From the NCBI GenBank assembly GCA_025992855.1, contig DAJPGB010000001.1:1860001-1924000 (forward strand): a stretch of DNA of 64,000 nucleotides. The letters run 5' to 3'. Positions 46,101 to 54,273 of the stretch are shown one piece after another (position 1 is the stretch's first letter; each line of letters starts with the position of its first letter). The translations under genes were made by a program, and so were the position numbers. The DNA comes from Coriobacteriaceae bacterium (lineage in GTDB: Bacteria; Actinomycetota; Coriobacteriia; Coriobacteriales; Coriobacteriaceae). Under the pieces are notes generated by a model, which ran no database searches, was not told the origin of the DNA, and saw nothing but the letters and a program-made list of their open reading frames with translations.

Positions 46101-46990
46101 GTCACCACATACTGCGCGTTGTCGACCCAGGTCTGAGTCTTGCCCTGGGCATCGCGACCAATGACGGTCACATTCGCAGCAAGCTGGTCCTTAACGACAG
46201 GGGACGCGCTACCACCCGTAAAGGCAAACTCAATCTTCTGCCCCTGGGTGAGTTTGACGCTGCTCGCGCCAACCGAGGAAGACGCGCCGTCGACGAACAG
46301 CTGCCAGTAGGCATGAGTCGTCGGATCGTAGGCAAGCGTGCGGCCATCGCTCGGGGAGGTGATGCTTTCGAGGTAGAAACCGTATGCCGTGTTCGGATCG
46401 TACTTCGCCTTGAAGCCCGTCTTCTCCTGCAGCTTAATGAAGGCATCCGCAGCCGTCGCGCCCTCGTCGAGCTTGAGCTGCGTAGGCGCCACCCAGGTCT
46501 GAGCCTTGCCGTCGGCATCGGTGCCGATAATCGAGAACGAGACCTCGATTTGCTTCTTGACGACATCGCCAGTTTCTGTCGGGTTCTCTGTCTGGACGGC
46601 AGCCGCGGCGGCAGATCCTGCTTGGCCAGCGGATGCCGTCGAAGACTGCTCGCTCGTGGCAGGGCTCTCCCCCGTCGCCGAGCCTTCGTCGCCAGTTGCT
46701 GCCTCTGTAGTGGCGGCACTAGCTGCAGGCGCGCTCCCGGAATCCGAAACCTCGGCGCCGCTCTGCTCAGCGGTACCGCCCGCAAGCGCTGCGTCCTCGC
46801 CTGGCGTCGTAGCCTGAGCCACAGCGTCGGTAATGCCCTCGGCACCCTCGGCCCACAGCTGAGCCGGCGTGGTGCTGAAGGCCATCGCGAAGGCCAGGAA
46901 TGCCACCAGGCAGCGCTTTGCCACGCCGCGCGCGATTACGCCACGGCGACGAAGCGAGGCACGCTGGCACTCGTCCTCAAACATATCCAT
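43199..46990 (-). CDS. Large surface protein: four DUF4430 domains, beta-propeller, InlB-type repeat
   Basis: 1263 aa. Signal sequence near residues 25-48 (CLVAFLAFAMAFSTTPAQLWA); Ala/Ser/Thr-rich spacer to about 130; four DUF4430-like domains (about 145-650), each with a Y(W/G)xLF(V/I)xGxSS-type segment; a PQQ-like beta-propeller (about 690-1050); one Listeria-Bacteroides repeat (WTVAFNSNGGSACDTKF ... GYTFGGWYTDEACTQAYDF); a Gly/Ser then Lys/Asp/Ser stalk; a C-terminal TM helix with KRR. No LPxTG is visible. Behind a cobalamin riboswitch, it is likely a cobalamin-binding or capture protein. The start is the ATG behind GTAGGAGACAA. Confidence 0.8.
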   Translation of the reverse strand: MDMFEDECQRASLRRRGVIARGVAKRCLVAFLAFAMAFSTTPAQLWAEGAEGITDAVAQATTPGEDAALAGGTAEQSGAEVSDSGSAPAASAATTEAATGDEGSATGESPATSEQSSTASAGQAGSAAAAAVQTENPTETGDVVKKQIEVSFSIIGTDADGKAQTWVAPTQLKLDEGATAADAFIKLQEKTGFKAKYDPNTAYGFYLESITSPSDGRTLAYDPTTHAYWQLFVDGASSSVGASSVKLTQGQKIEFAFTGGSASPVVKDQLAANVTVIGRDAQGKTQTWVDNAQYVVTSGSSALDLTKVALEANDIDAVAAGSFILSLKYNGVELGTPQDYSTYWQLFINGKSSDYTADNVTIHAGDAVTWFYGGWGDQLPSDSVHASVQVLGKDKDGKQQVWASTGQTGLKAGSTAKDLLEQTGLKLKATEESWGWYLRGITSPLDGKTYCGSDAATNSYWRFYVKGKSDAKYKFADVGAGAYELHEGDAVTFMYAGDSDALPGQVLGSADIIGPDVNGNNTRWGSAGNVSLPEGSTAQDLIETVLKAKGIDYKASQSGAYWSITSPFEDKSYGYDGATGKYWHLYINGESSSLCANQITLKSGDKVTLAYATDNSPMPDPDKIVVDPSATTPDWDAEWAGYGNSGNGSTVTDAKTPAQAAGLKWAFDWKAESGQQYANCSEPVIANGFVYIATENELIKIDSSTGKKVASAPLASKVSYTSRPIYTNGLIIVPLNGGAVQAITADKLICKWLTPGLTDLTQSSCTVVSDGEYVYVGSVDISYDENYNATYGNGSFARIKIATGEVSWQNIDPAEGYYWTGAALTDKYAIVPTSAGTLKCIDKTTGDVVSTMKLGAVANADCIADPSNGSTFYQMTHDGKLHVISLSAKGVLSEQKTVDLGLTNNLSAPAVSGDNLIVGGQTATGSALVLYNLKTGKTTMVAAADGKALPAGLNGIAATPLVSVQGGKTYVYFTVNSADSKDYVNYSSGGGVYRYTLGDAEATQIYDAAGHYQYCDSPVIADASGNLYYINDSGTLFKLGAVESWTVAFNSNGGSACDTKFVATADGKLVKPADPTRDGYTFGGWYTDEACTQAYDFSTPVTADLTLYAKWTKNAVKPGGNGGAGSNGGGSGTGAGSGTGAGAGSGSGSKGGAIAPGQKPVTKTTVSTKTEAKDNKSNKKDSDKSDKKDEKKSDKKSDKKSDSKSNSKSDSKSDTGAASTTTAKKSSGASEQETGTNPLAIVGVAAGVIGLAIVGVFVFTKRR

Positions 46991-47133
46991 TTGTCTCCTA
47001 CTGTCTGTACTTGGAGCGTTGCCTTGAAGCTGCCCCACGTCATCGCGCATGTTGCGCTCGAGTTCCCCCATCGGGGTCCCCCTTCCCTCCAGAGCCCTAT
47101 GCACACCGGCGGCATACGCCGCAGCCGCATGCA

Positions 47134-47330
47134 AGATGGGAGGCGATCCGACTTAACCTTAACGACTCGGGCGCGCCGTCCGATCTGCGACGCGAACATC
47201 CCGAGCCAAGAGGAATTACGGTTACTGGTACAGCCGGGGACTTGCACCCCGATTCTCCCAAACGCGCAGGAAAACCGCGCATTCGTGCGTCTCCGCACCA
47301 CCATCTAGGCCATCGATTAAAACCGTCAAT
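47134..47330 (-). promoter_or_regulatory. Cobalamin riboswitch with promoter
   Basis: On the minus strand GGGAG (47255-47259) is followed by the conserved GGTGCAAGTCC block and CTGTACCAGTAACCGTAA, and later by GGATCGCCTCCC whose CTCCC (47138-47142) pairs with GGGAG. These match the core of cobalamin aptamers, with some divergence in the 3' box. TTGACG (47324-47329) and TAGATG (47302-47307), 16 bp apart, may be the promoter. The aptamer lies about 145 nt before the start of the DUF4430 surface-protein gene; GC-rich hairpins between could be the expression platform. Confidence 0.75.
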
Positions 47331-47342
47331 ATGCTATCACGC

Positions 47343-47370
47343 AAAAGGGCCTCGCACGCAGGCGAAGCCC
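47343..47370 (-). terminator. Terminator of the UbiB-like gene
   Basis: GGGCCTCGC (47347-47355) pairs with GCGAAGCCC (47362-47370) with one mismatch. On the minus strand TTTT follows. Confidence 0.75.
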
Positions 47371-47421
47371 AAGGTAAAAGCTATTGTTTGCGATAGGAAA
47401 ATGCGGTGACGGCCGCAGCCT

Positions 47422-49185
47422 CTAGTGCTTGCCGCCGTGACTGTTGAGCCAGATATTGCGACCCAGCATAAGCGCCAGCACCAGCGCGCTCACGTAGCCC
47501 ATAAAGCCAATGACTGGGATACCAAACACAACCGGCTCGATGCGTGCGTAGTACACCACCGACGAACCGATAAACAGGCCGGCGATAACGATAGCCATCG
47601 ACATGCGGTCGATAATTCCGCCCAGCTGTCGCAGCGCCTTATCGCTGCTCATGATCTGCGTGTTTACCTTAAGCTGGCCGCGCGTAAGCATACGCGAAGC
47701 CAAGCCCAGATACTCGGCCGCCTCGAGCGAGCCTTTTGCCGCGCGATAGCTGCTCGCGGCAAGATCGCGGCTCATCTCGCGCATGCGGGCGTAGGTGCTC
47801 TTCTCGTTTTTGATGTGCGTCTGGATGATCTGGATCATGTTGACGTTGGGCATGTACTCGGTCAACAGGCCCTCGAGCGTCACCATGCCGCGGGCGAACA
47901 TCGTCACCACGCTCGGCAGCTCAACGTCATTTTTGCGCGCGAGGTTTAACAGCGAAGTCAAAAACTCGCCGATATCCAGGTCTTTAAGGTCGAGCCCGGC
48001 AAAGTCGGCAACAATAAAGTCCAAGTCGGACAAAAAGGCCGAATGGTCAAGCTCGGCCGAATCGCCGCGCGTCACGGCAAAGCGCATGAGCGAATCCTTG
48101 AGCTTGGGCACGTCACCCTCGGCCACGGCGAAAATCATGTCTTTGACGATACCGCGGTCATGGCTCGACATACGTCCGACCATACCCAAGTCGATAAAGT
48201 AGACAATACCGTCCTTGAGGATGATGTTTCCCGCATGCGGGTCGGCATGGAAAAAGCCGTCGTCGAGCACCTGCGTCGAGTAGTCCTCGACAATCGCGGC
48301 ACCGATCTTTTCCAAGTCATAGCCCTCGACCACCAAGCGTTCAGGATCGGCGATCGAAATGCCGTCGACGTAGTCCATAACCACCACGTGCTCGGTGCAC
48401 AGGTCCAGATAGGATTTAGGGCACGTCACGCCATGAACGCTCTTATGGAACTCGTAGAAGTCGTTGAGGTTTTTGGCCTCGGCCAAAAAGTTGGTCTCCT
48501 CGCGAAACGAGGTCCACAGCTCCTCGACTACGCCGTGCAGGTCAACGAATTGATCGGTGTTGACGAACTTGGAAACGATACGCACCACCGAGCGGATGAT
48601 ATCGATGTCCTGTGCCATAACCTGCTGCGCACCGGGGCGCTGAACCTTGACGGCCACGTCCTCGCCCGTCACCAGACGAGCGCGATGTACCTGTGCGAGC
48701 GATGCGCTACCAAGCGGATTGGGGTCGATCGCATCGAACATCTCCCCCAAGCGCAGGCCGTATTCCTCTTCCAGACAGCGGAGCACCACCTCATACGGCA
48801 CCGGCTCCACGTCGGAGCGCAGACGACGCAGCTCGTCGCAAAAGCGTTGCGGCAGAATCTCGGACCGGTTGGCCAGAATCTGCCCCATCTTGACGAACAT
48901 GGGGCCGAGTTCCTCGAGCAGGCGGCGCAAACGAACCGGCGTGAGGTTATCCCACACGCGGTACTTTTTGACCAGGCGAACAATCTGTCCGATGCGCTCG
49001 CGGCGACCCGCCGGCGTGAGCTGGTATTCCTCGTCCGGCGCCATCGCGTCGGGCTCCTCGGGGACCATATCGACAGCGCGCGGCTTCTTGCGAGCGCCCG
49101 AGACGACGGCATCGACCTCATCGACAACCGCCGCCTCGTCACCCAAGGGATCTAGATTGTTGTAATCGGTGGTGGGATCTGCCAT
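47422..49185 (-). CDS. ABC1/AarF/UbiB-family atypical kinase
   Basis: 587 aa. Family motifs: KxGQ in FVKMGQILANR (about 97), GSASLAQVHRA, an invariant-Lys strand VAVKVQRPG, DDGFFHADPHAGNI and YFIDLGMVGR. Two C-terminal TM helices anchor it. UbiB/ADCK kinases support isoprenoid quinone or lipid metabolism. The first 60 residues are acidic and not conserved. It is 8 bp downstream of a small gene and co-transcribed with it. Confidence 0.87.
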   Translation of the reverse strand: MADPTTDYNNLDPLGDEAAVVDEVDAVVSGARKKPRAVDMVPEEPDAMAPDEEYQLTPAGRRERIGQIVRLVKKYRVWDNLTPVRLRRLLEELGPMFVKMGQILANRSEILPQRFCDELRRLRSDVEPVPYEVVLRCLEEEYGLRLGEMFDAIDPNPLGSASLAQVHRARLVTGEDVAVKVQRPGAQQVMAQDIDIIRSVVRIVSKFVNTDQFVDLHGVVEELWTSFREETNFLAEAKNLNDFYEFHKSVHGVTCPKSYLDLCTEHVVVMDYVDGISIADPERLVVEGYDLEKIGAAIVEDYSTQVLDDGFFHADPHAGNIILKDGIVYFIDLGMVGRMSSHDRGIVKDMIFAVAEGDVPKLKDSLMRFAVTRGDSAELDHSAFLSDLDFIVADFAGLDLKDLDIGEFLTSLLNLARKNDVELPSVVTMFARGMVTLEGLLTEYMPNVNMIQIIQTHIKNEKSTYARMREMSRDLAASSYRAAKGSLEAAEYLGLASRMLTRGQLKVNTQIMSSDKALRQLGGIIDRMSMAIVIAGLFIGSSVVYYARIEPVVFGIPVIGFMGYVSALVLALMLGRNIWLNSHGGKH

Positions 49186-49193
49186 CTGCGCTG

Positions 49194-49610
49194 CTACTCG
49201 GCCTCTTCGGTATCCTTCGCATCGTCGGGCTCAACGGACTCGACGGGCACCGAGGTCACGTTGTCCTCGACCGAATCGACGATGTCGCGCACATGGGTCA
49301 GGAAAGCCGTGCGCTCGGGGGCGGTCATAACGCGGACGCGGGCAAGGATGAGCTCGTCGAGCACGCGCTGGGCCGCGGTCTCGCCCTGCATGCCCAAGCG
49401 CTCGGTCAGATCGGAGATGGTACCGCCGGCCTGCTCGAACATGTCGGACACACTGCGGGCGATATCGGGGGTATCAGCGTCCTTGCGCACCTGCTCGCCC
49501 TTGGCGTTGAGGTCGTCGAGGACCTTCTTGCCTCCCTCGACGGCAACGGCAGCAGCGCCAAAGCCTACGTTGATGGCGCCGTTAACAAGCTGATCGAATT
49601 TCATAACCAT
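49194..49610 (-). CDS. Small amphipathic protein (phasin-like), unknown function
   Basis: About 138 aa, helical, with a Gly/Ala-rich N-terminal segment (VNGAINVGFGAAAVAVEGGKK) and an acidic tail. This overall form resembles phasin or PhaI/PhaP-like proteins often paired with UbiB-type kinases, but the family is not certain. GGAG lies 6 nt before the ATG at 49610. Confidence 0.55.
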   Translation of the reverse strand: MVMKFDQLVNGAINVGFGAAAVAVEGGKKVLDDLNAKGEQVRKDADTPDIARSVSDMFEQAGGTISDLTERLGMQGETAAQRVLDELILARVRVMTAPERTAFLTHVRDIVDSVEDNVTSVPVESVEPDDAKDTEEAE

Positions 49611-49681
49611 GGTTGGCTCCAATCATGAACAACTGCATTGGCCTTCTTGTACCCAAGATTGCGCGAAAGCGACAAAGCGTT

Positions 49682-51205
49682 TTACCTGATGTTATCGTTC
49701 ATCGCGAAGGAGTTCTTCATGGCGCAGCTCGTGGTGTAGAGCACCTTGCCTAGCAGGGCATCGGTCTCCGCGCGCACAAGCTCGGCGAAGGCCTCGTTGG
49801 CGCGTGCGAGCTCGGCAGGTACCTCGGCCTCGGGCAAGGTGGCTACAGCAGTGTCAACGTCATGGAGCTGCTTGTGGCCCATGCCGCCGACCTTCTCCTG
49901 GTAGTCCTCGACGGCGCGACCGCACTCATGGAAGCGAACATCGGCCAGGGCGCCGATCAGGCGGTTGGCCCAATAGAAGTTCTCGGACGTCACGCGTGCC
50001 TGGGTGTCGGCATAGTACTCGGGCATGGTCTCGACGTTGGCGTACAGCGGGACCAGCGCGTTAAACGAGTTGGAGCCAAAGGCCATCCACTGCACGGCGC
50101 GGTAGGCCGGATGCGCATAGGGGCGCAGCTGCAGCACAGCGAGCTGGCTGTTGCGGTTGATGCCGATGGGGCGATAGGCGCCACGCGTGGCGGGCGTGCC
50201 CTTGCTGCCGTAGCAGTCGTACTCCGTGCCCTGGTAGTGGCTCGAGAGTACGTACTTGATGTCCTCGATGGTCACCTTGCGCTCGGGCACGCGGCTCCAG
50301 GGAATATCGTCGCTCTCGGGCGTGTAGTCGGCCTCGGGACCGTCCCACACATCGCTGGGGTTAAGGCAGCGCTGCATATACCAGGCGCGCGGCGTGTTGT
50401 AGACGTGGTCGCTGTCGCTGTGCGAGCCAAAGGCCTCGCGCGGGTTGAAGACCGCGGCCGGACCGTCGCCCTCGACGCCCAGCGTCAGGTCCAGATGCCA
50501 CTCGGCCATCCAGGAGCGCAGGTCGGCGGAGCACATGTGGTCGACCTGGACGCCCTCGGCGTCATCCAGGTCAAAGCTGTCGATACCCAGCTGGTTGGGC
50601 ATGGTCACATAGGCGTCGTCAGGCACGCGCTTGGCGATCCAGTGGTGACCGCCGATGGTCTCGAGCCACCAGATCTCGTCCACATCACTAAAGGCGATGC
50701 CGTTGTTCTCGTAGGTGCCGTAGCGCTCGAGCAGGTTGCCCAGGATACGCACGCCGTCGCGGGCGGACTTGGCATACGGCAGCACCAGGGTCACCATGTC
50801 CTCCTCGCCCAGGCCACCGGGCTGCGCCGGAACGTATCCGTCCTCGCCCTCGTTGCCCTTGGCGGGCACGTAGTCCACGAGCGGGTCGGCGCCGCGGACG
50901 CGCTCGTTGGTGGTGAGCGTCTCGGTTGCAGACATGCCGACATTGAGCTCGTTGAAGCCAGCCTCGGCCCAGATGCCATGGCCCGGAACAACATCGGGGA
51001 CGCTCGTGTAGCGCATGGGATTGTCGGGCAGCTCAACGGTCAGGTGGCTCAGGACACTCGTGTAGACACGCGGCTGCTCGTCGGGATGCACCACGCGCAT
51101 GCGCTTGGGCTCAAACACCCCGTTGGACGAGTCCTCGTTGCGGGCAACCAACGTCGACCCGTCGTAGCTCGCGTTCTTACCAACCAAAATCGTTGTGCAC
51201 GGCAT
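49682..51205 (-). CDS. C69-family dipeptidase (Ntn hydrolase)
   Basis: 507 aa. MPCTTILVGKNAS places the nucleophile Cys near the N-terminus, exposed after processing of the first residues, followed by DGSTLVARNED, both typical of PepD-type C69 peptidases. No signal peptide. AAGGAGG lies 6 nt before the chosen ATG. It hydrolyses dipeptides in the cytoplasm. Confidence 0.88.
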   Translation of the reverse strand: MPCTTILVGKNASYDGSTLVARNEDSSNGVFEPKRMRVVHPDEQPRVYTSVLSHLTVELPDNPMRYTSVPDVVPGHGIWAEAGFNELNVGMSATETLTTNERVRGADPLVDYVPAKGNEGEDGYVPAQPGGLGEEDMVTLVLPYAKSARDGVRILGNLLERYGTYENNGIAFSDVDEIWWLETIGGHHWIAKRVPDDAYVTMPNQLGIDSFDLDDAEGVQVDHMCSADLRSWMAEWHLDLTLGVEGDGPAAVFNPREAFGSHSDSDHVYNTPRAWYMQRCLNPSDVWDGPEADYTPESDDIPWSRVPERKVTIEDIKYVLSSHYQGTEYDCYGSKGTPATRGAYRPIGINRNSQLAVLQLRPYAHPAYRAVQWMAFGSNSFNALVPLYANVETMPEYYADTQARVTSENFYWANRLIGALADVRFHECGRAVEDYQEKVGGMGHKQLHDVDTAVATLPEAEVPAELARANEAFAELVRAETDALLGKVLYTTSCAMKNSFAMNDNIR

Positions 51206-51288
51206 GCGCATCCTCCTTGAGCGAAGAAATCAAACGGCAACAGTGTATCGCTTCGGCGCAGAAAGGGCGAAACCGCGGCGCTGGCAAC

Positions 51289-51526
51289 CCCTGTGGTCAA
51301 AAAATGCCAAATGTGAGTACTGTCACCAATTTAGTAACATCAATTTTGCTACGTATGGGTGCCAAAAGTCTACATTTGTTCAAAAATTAGATGATGTAAT
51401 TCCTCATAGGTCCAATAAAATAGGCTCTTTATCGATAATAAATATCGTTAGAGAGCCTATTTGACCTAAAGAATATGTGACTATCTTGGCAACAGTACTC
51501 ATATTTGGCATTTTTTGTCCACGGGG
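51289..51526. repeat. 238-bp element with 35-bp inverted ends, copy 2
   Basis: The ends 51289-51323 and 51492-51526 are inverted copies (32 of 35). Their core CAAAAAATGCCAAAT and GAGTACTGT is shared with copy 1 at 19109-19336. The interior differs from copy 1 and contains a nested hairpin AAATAGGCTCT (51418-51428) with 51452-51462, plus CGATA/TATCG inside. Confidence 0.75.
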
Positions 51527-51559
51527 TATAGAGCTAACCCCTCAAACAGCCCAAAACGC

Positions 51560-52414
51560 CTATTTCGATGCGCGCTCGGCCGCCTCGATCACGTGTTTGG
51601 CGAGGATCGCCGTCGTCACAGCGCCCACGCCGCCCGGCACGGGCGTGATGGCGTTAACGACCGGCTCCGCAGCATCAGAATCGACGTCACCCACCAACTT
51701 GCCAGCGGCCTCGTCCCAATTAATGCCCACATCGATGATCGTCTGGCCCTCTCGAACCGCATCCACGTCAATCGTACGCGCGCGTCCAACGGCGGCAACC
51801 ACAATGTCGGCAGCACGGCACTCGGCAGCAAGGTCGTGCGTATGCGTATGGCACGTCGTCACTGTGGCATTGCGAGCCGTAAGCATGGCGGCAACGGGAC
51901 GGCCAATCACCAGCGACCGACCAACGACCGCGACCTTGGCCCCATCCAGCTCAACGCCGTAATGATCCAGCAAAGCAAGCACGGCTTCGGCTGTGCAGGG
52001 GGCAAAACCCTCGCCGCGCCCCGAAAGCGTGGTGAGCAGCGAAGCCGGCGTCATGGAGTCAACGTCCTTGGCAGGATCGAGTGCCGCGGCAACCGCGTCC
52101 TCGTCAAGGCCGGCGGGCAGCGGGCGGAACATCAGGCAGCCATGAACAGACGAATCGGTATTGATGTCCTCGATGGCCGCCAACAGCTCGTCCTGCGAAA
52201 CATCGGCGGGAAGCAAAACGCGGCGAGCCTCAATGCCAACCTTTTCGCAGCGCTTGAGCGCACCGCGCTCGTAGGATAGGTCGTCCTCGCGTTCACCCAC
52301 GCGCACGATAGCCAGCGTCGGCACAACGCCGCGCTCGCGCAAAGCCACGCAGCGAGCAGCAAGTTCCTCAGTCAAAGCGCGAGCAACGGGGGCACCCTTC
52401 AGCAGTTCAGCCAT
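51560..52414 (-). CDS. folD: Bifunctional methylene-THF dehydrogenase/methenyl-THF cyclohydrolase
   Basis: 284 aa. The substrate loop reads YERGALKRCEKVGIEA, followed by FRPLPAGLDE, VVGRSLVIGRPVAAML (NADP-binding) and the C-terminal TPVPGGVGAVTTA. It interconverts 5,10-methylene- and 10-formyl-THF. The usual catalytic Lys of the Y-x-x-x-K pair is not obvious (YERGA), which may mean that cyclohydrolase activity is supplied by FchA, encoded 2 bp upstream. Confidence 0.87.
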   Translation of the reverse strand: MAELLKGAPVARALTEELAARCVALRERGVVPTLAIVRVGEREDDLSYERGALKRCEKVGIEARRVLLPADVSQDELLAAIEDINTDSSVHGCLMFRPLPAGLDEDAVAAALDPAKDVDSMTPASLLTTLSGRGEGFAPCTAEAVLALLDHYGVELDGAKVAVVGRSLVIGRPVAAMLTARNATVTTCHTHTHDLAAECRAADIVVAAVGRARTIDVDAVREGQTIIDVGINWDEAAGKLVGDVDSDAAEPVVNAITPVPGGVGAVTTAILAKHVIEAAERASK

Positions 52415-52416
52415 GG

Positions 52417-53049
52417 CTATCCCCTCTTCCTTGCGGCGTCGGCGGCGCGGCGCGCCAGCGCATCGGCGCGCGGCAACCACATGTCGAGCAACTCATCACA
52501 CGCCGTCTCGAGCTCCTCAGCACGAGCGCGATCCTTCATAGACGTGGTGTTCGCAAAGAGCGTCAAGCTCGCGCCCTGCATAGCGGAACGGCAGAACACG
52601 GCGCCGCACGCCACATCGGACAGCAGCTGACGCGAACCCTTGTCGGCCATGTCCTCGAGCAGCGCCAGTGCACGCCCGCAGGCATCCATAATGCGATACG
52701 GCGGCATAGCGGCCACATGCAGCGCATCCTGAATCGCGGTCGCTCGAGCCGGATCGCCACGCGGAATACCGTACGCCGCGGACACCTGCCCATATGCACG
52801 AACGTCCTCGGCAACCAACTCGACAAGCTCCTGGGCCAACTCATCTGCCTGGGCAAATGCGCGCGTCAGGTCATCCGCGCGATCGGCAAGCGCAGGATTG
52901 GTCGCACCATAACGAGCGACCATTCCACAAAGCGAGGCGCCCAGCGCGCCCACAAAGGCGCTCGCGCTGCCACCGCCGGGAACCGGCTCGCGTGCGGCAA
53001 GTGCCTCGGCAAACTCTCGACAGGTTTTATCCATCATCTCTTGGCTCAT
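52417..53049 (-). CDS. fchA: Methenyltetrahydrofolate cyclohydrolase / cyclodeaminase family
   Basis: About 210 aa. PVPGGGSASAFVGALGASL is the hallmark of the FTCD cyclodeaminase fold, and the four-helix body follows. Members are FchA cyclohydrolase, or formiminoglutamate-linked cyclodeaminase. Pairing with folD favours FchA in one-carbon metabolism. The ATG at 53049 is preceded by GAAGGTG. Confidence 0.85.
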   Translation of the reverse strand: MSQEMMDKTCREFAEALAAREPVPGGGSASAFVGALGASLCGMVARYGATNPALADRADDLTRAFAQADELAQELVELVAEDVRAYGQVSAAYGIPRGDPARATAIQDALHVAAMPPYRIMDACGRALALLEDMADKGSRQLLSDVACGAVFCRSAMQGASLTLFANTTSMKDRARAEELETACDELLDMWLPRADALARRAADAARKRG

Positions 53050-53210
53050 ACGCACGCACCTTCAAGTCATATACATCGGTCAGGCGGCAACCGCCGACCG
53101 ACCGCATCGAACACGTAATGGTGCTAAGTCTAGCCCATAAGCACATGGGCGTCAGCGCACCTGGCCATCGCGGATTTCTATGACGAACGATAGGCCATGC
53201 CAACGCAAAC

Positions 53211-53228
53211 ATGGGACACATGGCCCAC
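53211..53228. promoter_or_regulatory. Shared imperfect palindrome ahead of lipoprotein 1
   Basis: ATGGGACACATGGCCCAC is identical to 54179-54196, ahead of lipoprotein 2. TGGG and CCCA flank the centre. A regulator site is possible. Confidence 0.5.
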
Positions 53229-53283
53229 GTTTCGAGACTCCCGGGCAGCGGCAACTGGGGCATACATATAGGTAAGGAGCCCC

Positions 53284-53430
53284 ATGTTGGGGCAACGCTC
53301 ATCACGGCACCGGACGACGAATGGAGGAATCACCGCACAGCAAACAAAGTCATCATGTGCACGCGCAACCGCCGCCCCAGCGATCCGCGGCACACGATGT
53401 CCCTGGCAGACAAGGAGGACACCACCATGA
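53284..53430 (+). CDS. Possible 48-aa leader ORF overlapping lipoprotein 1
   Basis: ATG at 53284 follows TAAGGAG (53273-53279) with good spacing. The frame ends at TGA overlapping the lipoprotein ATG as ATGA, the usual arrangement for translational coupling. Composition is Thr/Arg/Ala-rich with no domain, so it may be a leader rather than a functional protein. Confidence 0.4.
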   Translation: MLGQRSSRHRTTNGGITAQQTKSSCARATAAPAIRGTRCPWQTRRTPP

Positions 53431-54029
53431 AGAAAAAGACCCTATCGATCCTTTCCCTTTGCGTCGCCCTCTTTGCCGCATTTGCCCTTGTCGGCTGCGG
53501 CGGGAGCGCATCGGGCGGAGGCGGCAGCACCGCCAAGAGCGAAAGCAAGGAAAAGGCCCCCGTCGCCAAGAAGACCGACTTTATCTGGTTTAAGGTCGAG
53601 ATGCCCGAGGGCGTCGGCGTAAGCGACTCCGCCGGCAAGAATGCCGACAGGGTCCAGCTCACCTTCCCCGAAGACGAGAACGCCTCGGCCGATCGTTTTA
53701 TCCCCGTTTGGAAAAAAGCGCTGACTGCCGAGGAATCCCACTCCGACCAGGCGGAAAAGAAGGGGGATACGTTCCAGTGGAAGGATGGCGGGTCCGTCGA
53801 GTATAACGGCAGGACGTGGCTCGTCGGAACGTACGAGGACAACAGTGGCATCACAACCCTCCTCTTTACCGACGTTGAGCCGGGAAGCGTCTACGTCCTC
53901 ATCTCGAACTTCGACCAGCACAAGAAAGAAGCCGAGGCGCTCCTCAACTCCATCGAGTTCCCCGATGACATGGCAGAGGCAGTTTCCGAGGCACGCGAAG
54001 TCGAGATTTCGAGCATCGAGATCAAGTAA
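53427..54029 (+). CDS. Paralogous lipoprotein 1, unknown function
   Basis: 200 aa. Signal sequence with lipobox ALVGCGGS (Cys about residue 24), a Gly/Ser/Lys linker, then a beta-rich domain starting KTDFIWFKVEMPEGV and containing VEYNGRTWLVGTY. It shares this pattern with the next gene. AAGGAGG precedes the ATG. The protein is anchored on the outer face of the membrane; ligand unknown. Confidence 0.82.
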   Translation: MKKKTLSILSLCVALFAAFALVGCGGSASGGGGSTAKSESKEKAPVAKKTDFIWFKVEMPEGVGVSDSAGKNADRVQLTFPEDENASADRFIPVWKKALTAEESHSDQAEKKGDTFQWKDGGSVEYNGRTWLVGTYEDNSGITTLLFTDVEPGSVYVLISNFDQHKKEAEALLNSIEFPDDMAEAVSEAREVEISSIEIK

Positions 54030-54097
54030 CGGGACACCCGCACGCGCCTACGCGCACCAGCGCGCATGCGCCCATTAAAACAACGGGCGCCCAACCC

Positions 54098-54132
54098 GGG
54101 GAGGGCCGACAGCATCGGCCCTCCCCTCTTTT
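54098..54132 (+). terminator. Terminator after lipoprotein 1
   Basis: GGGGAGGGCCGA (54098-54109) pairs perfectly with 54115-54126, followed by TCTTTT. Confidence 0.92.
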
Positions 54133-54178
54133 GGACCCGCGCATATTGCCACTTGTCGGCGCAATTCCAGCCCTCAGA

Positions 54179-54196
54179 ATGGGACACATGGCCCAC
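54179..54196. promoter_or_regulatory. Shared imperfect palindrome ahead of lipoprotein 2
   Basis: Same 18 bases as 53211-53228. The flanking sequence is not conserved, which argues that the 18 bases are under selection. Confidence 0.5.
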
Positions 54197-54237
54197 CCTA
54201 GCGAGCCGTCCACGCGTACAGTAAAGGCAGGTAATCC

Positions 54238-54273
54238 ATGGGCGGTTACAGATCGAGGAGGACACGACCATGA
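54238..54273 (+). CDS. Possible 11-codon leader ORF overlapping lipoprotein 2
   Basis: ATG at 54238 behind AAGGCAGG reads MGGYRSRRTRP and stops at a TGA overlapping the lipoprotein ATG. It mirrors the arrangement before lipoprotein 1. Its codons largely coincide with the ribosome site of the main gene, so chance is possible. Confidence 0.3.
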   Translation: MGGYRSRRTRP

